From RHKX01 sp963743875 (GTDB taxonomy: Bacteria > Actinomycetota > Thermoleophilia > Solirubrobacterales > 70-9), in NCBI GenBank assembly GCA_963743875.1, contig CAVURM010000004.1, positions 186,001-250,000 on the forward strand: a stretch of 64,000 nucleotides of DNA. Reading direction: 5' to 3'. Positions 43,963 through 52,141 of this stretch are shown here, piece after piece. The first letter of the stretch is position 1. Each line of letters starts with the position of its first letter. The notes under the pieces were generated by a model. The model saw only the letters and a list, made by a program, of their open reading frames with translations, did not search any database and was not told the DNA's origin. Position numbers and translations under genes: made by a program.

Positions 43963-44493
43963 CTAGAGGGTCTCGGCGTCGAGCGGCCGCAGCTCGATCT
44001 CTACCGCCATGCGGCCCGCGATCTCACGCAGGCCCGTCGTCAGTGCCTCGACCTCGACATCGCCGACCTCGACCTCGAGCAGCATCATGTAGATCGGCTC
44101 TTCGACCGAGCCGCCCACCTGGGTCTGGAGGTCGGTGATGTTGACGTCGGCCGCGGCCAGCCCGGCGCTGATCGCCTGGACGATCCCGGGGTGATCGGAG
44201 CCGTACACGGTGATCACGTGGTCGGGCGCGGCGGCCCCGGGGCCGGATCCGATCTCACTCACGGTGAGCGCCTCGAGGGCCAGCCCGTCGCGTGCTGGAA
44301 CCAGGGCCGCCTCCACCTCCGCAAGCTCGCGGCCGGCTGGGGTCGAGACGAGCAACATCACCGCGAAGTGGCCGCCCAGGTTCGTCATCCGCGAATCCTC
44401 GACGTTACCGTCGACCTCAAGCAGGCCGTCGGCGATCGCCGCGACTATGCCTGGGCGATCGCGACCGATGGCGCTGACGGCGAAGTGGCCCAC
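43963..44493 (-). CDS. tandem ACT-domain protein, GcvR-like
   Basis: Two ACT domains occupy nearly the whole 176 residues: the first begins HFAVSAIGRDRPGIVAAIAD, the second HVITVYGSDHPGIVQAISAG. Both have the RPGI/HPGI ligand-loop pattern of GcvR-type glycine-sensing regulators. The GTG start at 44493 has TATCTT ending exactly 6 nt upstream (44500-44505), a leaderless promoter. It may sense an amino acid, but no glycine-cleavage genes are in the window. Confidence 0.82.
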   Translation of the reverse strand: MGHFAVSAIGRDRPGIVAAIADGLLEVDGNVEDSRMTNLGGHFAVMLLVSTPAGRELAEVEAALVPARDGLALEALTVSEIGSGPGAAAPDHVITVYGSDHPGIVQAISAGLAAADVNITDLQTQVGGSVEEPIYMMLLEVEVGDVEVEALTTGLREIAGRMAVEIELRPLDAETL

Positions 44494-44573
44494 ACGCCTA
44501 AGATACGCGGCCTACGAGGGCCTGCGAGCCGGCGATCCTGCCGAGCGCGACTAATCCGGGAGTTTCAGCCGAC

Positions 44574-45428
44574 GTGAAGATGAGCAACGAGCAGATCGAG
44601 GACGAGGCCAGGCGGGGAAGGATCGCGGGGATCGCCGCGGTCGTCGGCATCGTCATCTTCATCGCGGCGATGGGGCTCGCCGGTGACTTCAACGGTGCGG
44701 AGCAGGCCGAGCAGCTGAAGATGTTCGACTCGATCGAGAGCGATCTACTGCTGCAGTGCCTACTTCAGGCGTTCGCCCTGCTGCTCTTCATGCCTGCGCT
44801 GATCTCGCTGTTCCGCTCGGTCCAGACCCGCGTTGAGACCTTTCGGCCGGGCCTGATCGGGGTCGTCGTGATCAGCCCGATCCTGCTCGCGGCCTCCCTG
44901 GTCGCCGCGTACTTCGCCTTCAAGGACGCCGCCGCCGTCTTCCTCGACCCCGGCGCCGACTACGACATCAACTCCAACGACGTCGCCAACGACGTCTTCT
45001 ACGAGCAGTTCGCGACGCAGGTTCGGACCGGCCTCGGCCTGGCCGGTTCGCTCGGGCTTGCCTTCACCACGGTCTACCTGAGCCTGAACGCGATGCGCGC
45101 CGGCCTGATGACGCGGTTCTGGGGAACCCTGGCGATGGCGGTCGGGATCGGGACCCTGCTCTTCGGCAGCGTGATGCTGATCGGCTTCATGTTGCTCATC
45201 GCCCTGCTGATCACCGGCTGGTGGCCCGGTGCCCGTCCGCCCGCCTGGGAGGCGGGGGAGGCGGTCCCCTGGCTGGCCCCTGGACGGCCGGGCGACGCCG
45301 AGCCCAAGGTGGACGAGCTCGCCGGGCCCGAGGACTTCGAGGGCACCGCGAGCGAGGTCGAGGAGCCCGACGATCCAGCCCGGCCGAGTCGCCGCGGTAA
45401 CAAGCGCAAGCGCAAGCAACGGGGCTAG
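44574..45428 (+). CDS. DUF4386-like integral membrane protein with basic tail
   Basis: The 284-residue protein has six hydrophobic helices (for example GIAAVVGIVIFIAAMGLAG, LQAFALLLFMPALISLF and IGVVVISPILLAASLVAAYF). It then has an acidic cytosolic stretch (DELAGPEDFEGTASEVEEPD) and a terminal Arg/Lys cluster (RRGNKRKRKQRG). The helix spacing fits DUF4386-type proteins of unknown role, a tentative match. It starts GTG 44574, with an ATG three codons later. Confidence 0.65.
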   Translation: MKMSNEQIEDEARRGRIAGIAAVVGIVIFIAAMGLAGDFNGAEQAEQLKMFDSIESDLLLQCLLQAFALLLFMPALISLFRSVQTRVETFRPGLIGVVVISPILLAASLVAAYFAFKDAAAVFLDPGADYDINSNDVANDVFYEQFATQVRTGLGLAGSLGLAFTTVYLSLNAMRAGLMTRFWGTLAMAVGIGTLLFGSVMLIGFMLLIALLITGWWPGARPPAWEAGEAVPWLAPGRPGDAEPKVDELAGPEDFEGTASEVEEPDDPARPSRRGNKRKRKQRG

Positions 45429-45435
45429 CGAGGGG

Positions 45436-45874
45436 ATGAAGCCGCTCGGGGCCCCGCGAGCCGCCGTCCGGCTGGTTACGGGGCTGCTCGCCGCGGTTCA
45501 GTTCACCGACGGCCTCTACGCGCTGTTCGCCCCGAGGTCCTTCTTCGACGACTTCCCGCTCGGGCGCGGGTGGGTCGAGGCGCTTCCGGCCTACAACGAG
45601 CACCTGACGCGGGACGTCGGCGCGCTGTTCCTCGCCACGGGAGTCGTCCTGGCCGCCGCGGCCATCTCCCTGGAGCGCCGCCTCGTGATCGTTGCGCTCG
45701 GGCTCCTTCCTCGTCTACTCGGTCCCGCATCTGATCTACCACCTGCTCAACCTCGAGGGGCTGTCGACCGGCGACGCGATCGCCGAGGCGATCAGCCTCG
45801 CGCTGACGGTGATCGCGCCCGTCGTGCTGCTCGTGATGATTCTCAGGGCGAGGCCGCCGACGCCTTCGACCTGA
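45436..45874 (+). pseudogene. small multi-pass membrane protein (one frameshift)
   Basis: ATG 45436 follows GCGAGGGG and gives MKPLGAPRAAVRLVTGLLAA. A loop with PRSFFDDFPLGRGWVEALPAYNEH is followed by a helix. After VIVALG the frame changes at about 45706 (CTCGGGCTCC, one surplus G) and continues as SFLVYSVPHLIYHLLNLEGL to 45874. Joined length is about 145 residues with four helices. It belongs to an uncharacterised actinobacterial membrane protein group and follows the DUF4386-like gene by 7 nt. Confidence 0.6.
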
Positions 45875-45885
45875 GCGAACGCCGG

Positions 45886-46804
45886 TCAGATCAGGCTCGC
45901 CACCAGGGCCGCGACGACGACGATCGACGTCGTCCACGTGACCGCCTCGGCCGTCGTCTTCAGGTCGAGGCCGTAGGCGTGGGCGACGATCATCGCGTTC
46001 AGACCGCTCGGCATCGACCGCCATCAGCAGGTAGGTGTCCGGCAGGTCGATCAGCGGCAGGGCGAGCAGAAACAGCAGCGCCGGCAGCAACACGAGCTTG
46101 GTGGCGATGACGGCGGCCGTCGATGACGTCAGCGGCGGCGGTATCCGCAGCCCCTCGGGCCCGGCGTCCTCCATGAGGGCAGCTCCGACGGCGAAGAAGC
46201 CGACCGGCAGAATCGCGACGACGACGATCCGGGAGATGTCGACGAGGATGTCGGGAGCGAGCGAGTCGGGAGCGAGCAGCGCGAGGATCGCGGCGTAGAG
46301 GGGCAGGTTGCGGGCGAAGAAGGCGCCGGCTCGTTGCCTGGTTCCCTCACCGGCCCTGGTCCCGAAGGCGGCGCCGACGGCGAAGGCGCCGATCAGGAAG
46401 CTGACGGCGCCCACGGCGACGTCGTAGGCGGCGGCCTCCCCGAGTTTGTCGCTGCCGAGCAGCGCGACCGTGAGCGGGTAGCCGAGGTAGGCCGTGTTGG
46501 CGACGAGCGTGCAGGCGATCACCGCCCCGGTCTGCGGACGGGTGAGGTGAAGCACCCGCGCCCCCAGTCCCCAAGCCGCGAGCGCGGCGACGATGACGGC
46601 GATCCAGGCGAGCACGATGCCGCCACCGAGGTCGGCGTCGAAGGAGACGTGCACGAGGTTGAAGAAGACGACCGGCGGGAGGACGAGGTAGAGGATCCAG
46701 ATCAGCGACCGGCGCGAGTCGTGACCCGCCCGTTCGGGCCAGCGACGCTCGGCGCCGATTCCGGCGGCGGTTGCAACCACTATCGCGGCGATGATCAGGA
46801 TCAA
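45886..46804 (-). pseudogene. AEC family (auxin-efflux-carrier-like) permease (one frameshift)
   Basis: About 305 residues with ten hydrophobic segments. The characteristic half-repeat motifs are LVLPPVVFFNLVHVSF, LVANTAYLGYPLTVALLG and VDISRIVVVAILPVGFFAVG. The frame changes near 46013, between YLLMAV and MPSGLNAMIVAHAYGLD, the latter being the conserved AEC ending. The start is TTG 46804; a run of eight G at 46826 may hide an ATG start through a homopolymer error. AEC proteins move small organic anions. It is divergent from the aminotransferase gene across an operator-like palindrome. Confidence 0.78.
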
Positions 46805-46911
46805 GGTGAGATGGCTCCGACGGGGGGGGTGGCTCCATCCTGTCGGACCGAGTCGGAGGCCGGACGCCGGGACGGGCCCCTCGGGGGAAAGGGACCCGTC
46901 CCGCCGTCCGT

Positions 46912-46930
46912 GGAACTGTTGAACAATCAG
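46912..46930. promoter_or_regulatory. operator-like 19-nt imperfect palindrome, site 1
   Basis: GGAACTGTTGAACAATCAG has arms GGAACTGTT and AACAATCAG about a central G. It shares GTTGAACAAT with the perfect 19-nt palindrome at 51768-51786. It lies 2 nt upstream of a TAGTAT box (46933-46938) in the divergent region between the AEC permease and aminotransferase genes. Confidence 0.5.
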
Positions 46931-46980
46931 GATAGTATCGGGAGCCTCGGTCCATGAGACCGTGTCTGGATACTGAGCCG

Positions 46981-48348
46981 ATGAGCGACGCCCAACCACC
47001 GAACGCACCGCAGATCAGCACCGAGATACCGGGGCCGCGCTCGCGCGCGCTGCTCGCGCGCGGGGAGAAGGTTTTCTACAAGGGCCTGTACGAGTGGTTC
47101 GCGCCGCTGGTGATGGACCACAAGAGCGGCTACACGGTGACCGACGTCGACGGCAACGTCTTCTTCGATCTCGCCTCGGCCTCCGCCTCGGTACCGCTGG
47201 GCGCCTGTCGGAGCGATCTGATCGATCCGGCGGTCGACGCAATCCGGCGCTTCGGTAACGAGGACAGCCATACCCTGTCGTCGCCCGGCCTGTTCGAGCT
47301 GGCCGAGCGCCTGGTCGCGCTCGCGCCTGCGTCGATCGATCGCGTCGACATCGCCCTCAACGGGACCGAGGCCGTCGAGACCGCGATCCGCATGATGAGG
47401 CGCTCGACCGGCAGGCCGATCGTCCTCGCCTTTCACGGCGGCTACCACGGGGAATCAACGGCGACCGCTTCCCTCGGCGCCGAGATCCATCAGATCAGCG
47501 CCGGCGAGCGCTCGCTCGCGACCGGTTTCATGCACGCTCCGTATCCGAATCCCTACCGGAGCCCGTTCGGCTCCCCGCGGCTCGGCGGGACCGGTGACGC
47601 GACCGTCGACTACATCCGCGACGAGCTCCTCTTCCACGTGGTCGACCCCGGCCTGGTTGCGGGTGTCGTGATCGAGCCGGTCCTCGGGTCGGGCGGCTGC
47701 ATCGCCCCGCCGGACTCGTTCTGGCCGGCGCTGACCGGGCTCTGCGACGAGCACGATTGGCTGCTCTGCGTCGACGAGGTGAAGACCGGCATGGGTCGCA
47801 GCGGCACGATGTTCGCGGTCGAGCGCTGGGGCGTCGAGCCCGACCTGATCTGTATGGGCAAGGCGCTCGGAGGCGGCGTGATGCCGATCGGTGCCCTGCT
47901 CGGCTCCGACCGCGTGCTCGGCTCGATCGACGATCTCAGCACGGGCAGCACCTGGTCCTGGTTGCCCGGATCGGTCGCCGCCGCGCTCGCGACCCTCGAT
48001 GCCTACGAGCGAGAGGACGTGCTCGGCAACGTCGCGGCGTTGGAGCGGCTGGCGGCAGAACGCCTGGGCGCCCTCGCTGCCCGCCACGAGCGGATCGGCG
48101 ACGTTCGCACCGTCGGCGGGTTCCTCGCGATCGAGTTCGTCCGCGACCCGCTGACGCGCGAGCGGGACACCGTTCTTCAGGACGCGGTCGCCGAGGAGGC
48201 GATGCGCCGCGGGATTCTCGCCGATTCGAGCACCACCTCGCTCAACCTGCAGCCGTCGCTTCTGATGCCGCCGGAGGCACTCGACGTGGCACTGGCAATC
48301 GTCGCCGACTCCGTCGACGCGGTGATCACCCGGGGGTCCTCTGCATGA
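46981..48348 (+). CDS. class III aminotransferase (GabT-like)
   Basis: A PLP-dependent omega-type aminotransferase of 455 residues. It has ALNGTEAVETAIRMMR for phosphate binding, FHGGYHGES, CVDEVKTGMGRSG with the Asp/Glu that contacts the pyridine ring, and the Schiff-base Lys in ICMGKALGGGVMPIGAL. The family includes 4-aminobutyrate and beta-alanine aminotransferases; the exact donor is not evident. The stop overlaps the start of a KBL-type enzyme (ATGA), so the pair forms an operon. An operator-like palindrome and a TAGTAT box lie upstream. Confidence 0.87.
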   Translation: MSDAQPPNAPQISTEIPGPRSRALLARGEKVFYKGLYEWFAPLVMDHKSGYTVTDVDGNVFFDLASASASVPLGACRSDLIDPAVDAIRRFGNEDSHTLSSPGLFELAERLVALAPASIDRVDIALNGTEAVETAIRMMRRSTGRPIVLAFHGGYHGESTATASLGAEIHQISAGERSLATGFMHAPYPNPYRSPFGSPRLGGTGDATVDYIRDELLFHVVDPGLVAGVVIEPVLGSGGCIAPPDSFWPALTGLCDEHDWLLCVDEVKTGMGRSGTMFAVERWGVEPDLICMGKALGGGVMPIGALLGSDRVLGSIDDLSTGSTWSWLPGSVAAALATLDAYEREDVLGNVAALERLAAERLGALAARHERIGDVRTVGGFLAIEFVRDPLTRERDTVLQDAVAEEAMRRGILADSSTTSLNLQPSLLMPPEALDVALAIVADSVDAVITRGSSA

Positions 48349-49535
48349 CGCCGGGGCTCCGCGAGGAGCTGCGGGCCGAGCTGGACGAGCTCGAGGCCGG
48401 AGGGGCCCTGAAGGAGTTCCGTGAGATCTCCTCCCCGCAGGGCCCCGAGATCCGCTTCGCCGACGGCTCTGAGGCGATCTGCCTCTGTTCCAACGACTAC
48501 CTCGGGCTCGCCGCCGATCCGGCGGTCGTCGAGGCGGCGGCGGAGGGCCTTCGCACCTACGGCGCCGGCACGGCGTCGGTCCGGTTCATCTGCGGTCTGT
48601 TCACTCCTCACGTCGAGCTCGAACGCGATCTCGCCGACTTCCTCGGTGCCGAGCGGGCCGTTACATACACCTCCTGCTGGAACGCCAACCAGGCGCTGCT
48701 CGACTCTCTCTGCGACAAGCGGACCTGGGTCCTCTCCGACGAGCTCAACCACGCCTCCATCATCGACGGCATCCGCCTCGCCCGGCCTGCGGGGAAGGCC
48801 GTCTACGCTCATGCCGACGTAAACGCTCTCGAGGCCAGGCTCGCGGAGGTCCCCCACGGATACAGGTGCCTGGTGATCACCGACGGAGTCTTCAGCATGG
48901 AGGGCGACCTTGCGCCGCTGCCGGAGATCATCGCGCTGACCGAGGCCAGCGGTGCGACGCTGATCGTCGACGACTCACACGGTCTCGGGGTCCTCGGTTC
49001 CACCGGCCGGGGAACCGCTGAGCACCTCGGCGTCGCCGACCGCGTCGACATCGTCACCGGAACCCTCGGCAAGGCGCTGGGCGGCGCGGCCGGAGGATTC
49101 GTCACCGGCACCACCGAGCTCTGCGAGCTGCTCGAGCAGCGATCGCGCGCCCAGCTCTTCTCCAACGGCCTGCCTCAATCCGTCGCCTGTGGCGCCCGGG
49201 CTGCGCTCGGCATCCTCCGCGACGAACCCGACCGATTGACGCGCCTGCACGCCAACGTCGCCCGCTTCCGGGCCGGCGTGGCCGCGGTGGGTCTGAGGCC
49301 GCTCGAGGGTGAGAGCGCGATCGTCCCGATCGTTGTCGGCGAAACGCGTGACGCGATCAGGATGAGCGAGCTGCTGCTCGACGAGGGTGTCTTCGCGATC
49401 GGCTTCGGCTTCCCCGTGGTTCCTGAGGGGGTCGCTCGCGTCCGCGTGCAGCTCTCGGCCGCCCTGACCGACGAGCAGATCGACCGCTCGGTGGCTGCGT
49501 TCGCGAAGGTAGGCCAGGAGCAGGGGTTGATCTAG
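48345..49535 (+). CDS. kbl: glycine C-acetyltransferase (2-amino-3-ketobutyrate CoA ligase) or related alpha-oxoamine synthase
   Basis: The 396-residue PLP enzyme has LCSNDYLGLAADP, GTASVRFICGLFTPH and the KBL-like SDELNHASIIDGIRLARPAG. It also has IVDDSHGLGVLGSTGRG and the Schiff-base Lys in TGTLGKALGGAAGGFV. KBL cleaves 2-amino-3-ketobutyrate to glycine and acetyl-CoA in threonine degradation. The same fold includes BioF, and pairing with a class III aminotransferase resembles BioA-BioF, but the ELNHASIIDGIR segment favours KBL. No threonine dehydrogenase is adjacent. Family A repeat follows. Confidence 0.82.
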   Translation: MTPGLREELRAELDELEAGGALKEFREISSPQGPEIRFADGSEAICLCSNDYLGLAADPAVVEAAAEGLRTYGAGTASVRFICGLFTPHVELERDLADFLGAERAVTYTSCWNANQALLDSLCDKRTWVLSDELNHASIIDGIRLARPAGKAVYAHADVNALEARLAEVPHGYRCLVITDGVFSMEGDLAPLPEIIALTEASGATLIVDDSHGLGVLGSTGRGTAEHLGVADRVDIVTGTLGKALGGAAGGFVTGTTELCELLEQRSRAQLFSNGLPQSVACGARAALGILRDEPDRLTRLHANVARFRAGVAAVGLRPLEGESAIVPIVVGETRDAIRMSELLLDEGVFAIGFGFPVVPEGVARVRVQLSAALTDEQIDRSVAAFAKVGQEQGLI

Positions 49536-49546
49536 GCGGCCGGTCG

Positions 49547-49732
49547 GTGTGGCCTGCCGAGGGGTTGGCGGTCGGTGTGGCCTGCCGAGCGACCTCCACC
49601 GTCGGATGAGAGTCCGGCTGGCTGGGGAGGGGAGGACAGGGGAGCTCGCCCACCGTTCACCCGCCTGCCGAGAGACATTTCAAGGCCAGTGGGGCGGGTT
49701 ACCTCCGGTATGCGACTTAAGTCACCCCACTG
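49547..49732 (+). repeat. intergenic repeat family A, copy C with a different hairpin
   Basis: GTGTGGCCTGCCGAG occurs twice here (49547 and 49575), then GGATGAGAGTC, GGCTGGGGAGGGGAGG and CACCGTTCACCCGCCTGCC at 49650. At the hairpin position the sequence is unlike the other copies: CAGTGGGG (49687-49694) pairs with CCCCACTG (49725-49732). The 3' block is missing. The 317-nt gap after kbl holds this element and the family C hairpin and no gene. Confidence 0.65.
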
Positions 49733-49813
49733 ACAACTCCGCCGACCCAGCCACCCCCCTCGCCCTGACGCCCAACCCCCTGACGCCCTTGCCGAGCGGC
49801 AACACCCAACGGT

Positions 49814-49850
49814 CCGAGGGAAGCGGACGTGCAGCGGAGCATTCCCTCGG
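49814..49850. repeat. REP-like hairpin, family C copy 2 / terminator of the cupin gene
   Basis: CCGAGGGAA (49814-49822) pairs with TTCCCTCGG (49842-49850) around a 19-nt loop GCGGACGTGCAGCGGAGCA. It begins right after the TAA stop of the minus-strand cupin gene (49853-49855) and lies between convergent genes, so it may end transcription. Confidence 0.6.
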
Positions 49851-49852
49851 GG

Positions 49853-50215
49853 TTATCTGTCGACCAGCACGTAGACCTTCGTCAGGGTCTCGTGGACCGT
49901 CCACTTCGTCTCTGCGCCAGCCGGCAGGACGCAGACGTCGCCTGGGCCCACCTCGTGGGCCCGGCCGGCGTGCTCGATGCTCGCCCGGCCGGAGAGGACG
50001 ATGAAGGTCTCGTCGACCTCGACGTCGGTGACGGTGCCGGGAGTGCAGCGCCAGACGCCGGTCGCCAGCGACGAACCGTCGGCAAGCTGGGACGAACTGA
50101 TTACGCCGTCGAAGGTCTCAGGCGAGCCGGCGACGATGGATTCGGGATCGAGCGGCTCCTCGTCGAGCTGGACGGAGCTCGGTGAGGAGACGACGATTCG
50201 GCGGCCTAGAGCCAA
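49853..50215 (-). CDS. cupin domain protein
   Basis: A 120-residue single cupin, with GVWRCTPGTVTDVEVDETFIV for the first conserved motif and GPGDVCVLPAGAETKWTVHE for the second. This resembles the DUF861/EutQ-like cupins, in which one of the metal histidines is replaced by Cys or Glu. The TTG start at 50215 overlaps the stop of the DUF839 gene, so the two are coupled. The role is unknown; metal binding is uncertain because the classical HxH pair is absent. Confidence 0.72.
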   Translation of the reverse strand: MALGRRIVVSSPSSVQLDEEPLDPESIVAGSPETFDGVISSSQLADGSSLATGVWRCTPGTVTDVEVDETFIVLSGRASIEHAGRAHEVGPGDVCVLPAGAETKWTVHETLTKVYVLVDR

Positions 50216-51663
50216 CCCTTTTCCCAGGGCCCAGTGATCGCGTAGGTGATTCCCGGAATCTGGATGTGAACCATCAGCCATTTGCCGTCCGGGCTGAAGC
50301 AGGCGCCCGACCACTCGCTGCGCCCGACGGTTCCCTTCTTCTCACCCTCGTAGCGGTGCAGGTCGAGGGGCGTGCTGTTGATGGCGAACGTCTCCATCTT
50401 GCCGGCCGGGGTGAGCACCCTCAGGTTGTTGGTGCCGCCGTCGAGATCCTCTCCGTCGCCGTCCTCACAGAGGAGCACTCCGCCGCGTGGGCTGACGACG
50501 ATCCCGTCGGGCTGATCCAACACCGACCGCTTGGTCGACTCGAACATCAGCTCCAGCGTGCCGTGCTTGATGCTCTTCGACGGCGTGTAGCGCCAGATCT
50601 GACCGCGGTGTATCTCGCCGGCCTCGCTGGCCGTGAACCAGGCGCTGCCCTCTCCCCAGGAAGCGCCCTCGAGTCCCATGAACCGGGCGGCGCCCTTCTC
50701 GCGGCCCTGGTCGTAGACCCGCGTGCTGTGGCGCTCGGCGTCCTCGGGATCCGGATCGTCGATCGTCACCCACTCGCAGCGGAGCTTCTTGCCGACCTTC
50801 TGGCCGGTGACCGTGTCGTACTTCGAGCGGCCGTTGACGCAGAGCATCTGCAGCTTGCCGCCGCGATGGAGCTGGCCGCGATGATCGGGGATGTAGCGGT
50901 AGAAACCGTCCGGGCCGTTGTCCTCGGTCATGTAGACGATGCCGGTCTTCGGGTCGACGGCGCAGGCCTCGTGGACGAAGCGGCCCATCGCCTTGATCGG
51001 CTTCGGCTCGATCGGACCGGTTGCGCCCTTCGGGATCTCGAAGACGTAGCCGTGCTCCTTCTCGTAGCCCTTGAACTTGCCGACCGTCGACTCCTCGCAG
51101 GTCAGCCACGTCCCCCACGGGGTCTGGCCGCCGTTGCAGTTGTTGTCGGTGCCGTTCAGGACCAGGGAGCTACCGACCAGCGTGCCGCTCTGCGTATCGA
51201 AGAGGGATGTCGTGACGCCGCCCTTGGCGTGACGGTCGTAGGCGTTGTGCTTGCCGAGGGCCTTGCCGTGCCCGGCGTTCTCCTGGTTCCGGATCAACGT
51301 GAGCCGGTTCGTGCCGGCATTGAAGATCGCCGATCCGTCGTGGTGCTTGGGGGTCTTCAGCCCGTCGCTCATCGGCGAGCCGGCCTTGCCGAACGTGAAC
51401 ACCTGGAAGCCCGCGGGGAGCTGAAACGGGCCGGTCTTCACAAGTGGGCCGTATCCGGGCTTGCTCGCGGAGGCGCCGGCGATTCTGCGGACCTGATTGG
51501 CCACCGCTGTCTCGGCCCCGGTCGAGGCCATTATCTGCGCACCGATCCCGGCGCCGACAACCAGCTTCGCGCCGTTGACGATCGTCTCGCGTCTCGTCAG
51601 TCCACCTTCGGTTTCCGCGCCAGGGGCCATCGGCCCTGCTTCGGGAATCCTCACATTCGCCAT
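50206..51663 (-). CDS. Tat-exported DUF839 (PhoX-like) phosphatase
   Basis: From ATG 51663 (GGAG 11 nt upstream) the protein has 485 residues. A twin-arginine signal LTRRETIVNGAKLVVGAG marks export in the folded state. The DUF839/PhoX beta-propeller follows, with KTPKHHDGSAIF, GTWLTCEESTVG, MGRFVHEACAVDPKTG, YMTEDNGPDGFYRYIP and SGACFSPDGKWL. PhoX enzymes are calcium/iron alkaline phosphatases. It is followed by an overlapping cupin gene and preceded by a perfect operator-like palindrome about 105 nt upstream. Confidence 0.88.
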   Translation of the reverse strand: MANVRIPEAGPMAPGAETEGGLTRRETIVNGAKLVVGAGIGAQIMASTGAETAVANQVRRIAGASASKPGYGPLVKTGPFQLPAGFQVFTFGKAGSPMSDGLKTPKHHDGSAIFNAGTNRLTLIRNQENAGHGKALGKHNAYDRHAKGGVTTSLFDTQSGTLVGSSLVLNGTDNNCNGGQTPWGTWLTCEESTVGKFKGYEKEHGYVFEIPKGATGPIEPKPIKAMGRFVHEACAVDPKTGIVYMTEDNGPDGFYRYIPDHRGQLHRGGKLQMLCVNGRSKYDTVTGQKVGKKLRCEWVTIDDPDPEDAERHSTRVYDQGREKGAARFMGLEGASWGEGSAWFTASEAGEIHRGQIWRYTPSKSIKHGTLELMFESTKRSVLDQPDGIVVSPRGGVLLCEDGDGEDLDGGTNNLRVLTPAGKMETFAINSTPLDLHRYEGEKKGTVGRSEWSGACFSPDGKWLMVHIQIPGITYAITGPWEKGWL

Positions 51664-51767
51664 GTCAACTCTCCAGTCCTGGTCTGATTCGGGAAGGCAT
51701 TGTCGCCTCTCCACGGACACACATTGCGGTAGGACGCTGCGCGTAACCCGACCCTAACCTATCTGGC

Positions 51768-51786
51768 GGAATTGTTCAACAATTCC
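51768..51786. promoter_or_regulatory. operator-like 19-nt perfect palindrome, site 2
   Basis: GGAATTGTTCAACAATTCC is a perfect inverted repeat of 9-bp arms around one central base. On the minus strand a TAGGTT box follows it at about 51757-51762, placing it in the DUF839 promoter. It shares ten central bases with site 1 at 46912-46930. Confidence 0.6.
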
Positions 51787-51829
51787 TCGTTAAGGGAGCA
51801 TTGAGCAGGGTTCTCGACTGCTGGGGCGG

Positions 51830-52130
51830 GTGTGGCCTGCCGAGGTACGCGCCGGCCGGTGAGAGTCGGTTTGGCTGTGGGGAAGGGGAGGGCTTGGCAG
51901 GTTGGTCACCGTTCACCCGCCTGCCGAGGGGCGTTCTTCGGACGTGGGTCGTTTTGAGCTCCCCTGGGGAGCTCAGGGCGACCCACGTCCACCCTTTACA
52001 GGCACCTTGGGGGTCCGTCGTCGTACAGGCTGATCCGCGGTTGGCGCGGGCCTGGGTCGCCCGAGCGTCAGCGAGCGGTGCGGCCCACCCCGCGACAGGC
52101 CCCGCGGTCGACGACTTTCGCCGGAAACGG
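51830..52130 (+). repeat. intergenic repeat family A, full copy with long hairpin
   Basis: Same block order as 40731-41030: GTGTGGCCTGCCGAGG (51830), GGTGAGAGTCGG, GGGGAAGGGGAGG, CACCGTTCACCCGCCTGCC (51907). The hairpin is GGACGTGGGTCG with CGACCCACGTCC plus an inner GAGCTCCCC/GGGGAGCTC (51940-51990). The 3' block runs from GCTGATCCGCGG (52029) to about 52122. With the operator it accounts for the 478-nt non-coding gap between DUF839 and the aldehyde dehydrogenase. Confidence 0.7.
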
Positions 52131-52141
52131 CAGCCCGAGGG

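Noticed and set aside
49741..49800. Possible small coding region in the Pro-rich stretch after the family A copy
   Set aside because: Short, with no start signal and no codon-position bias; it lies between two repeat elements.
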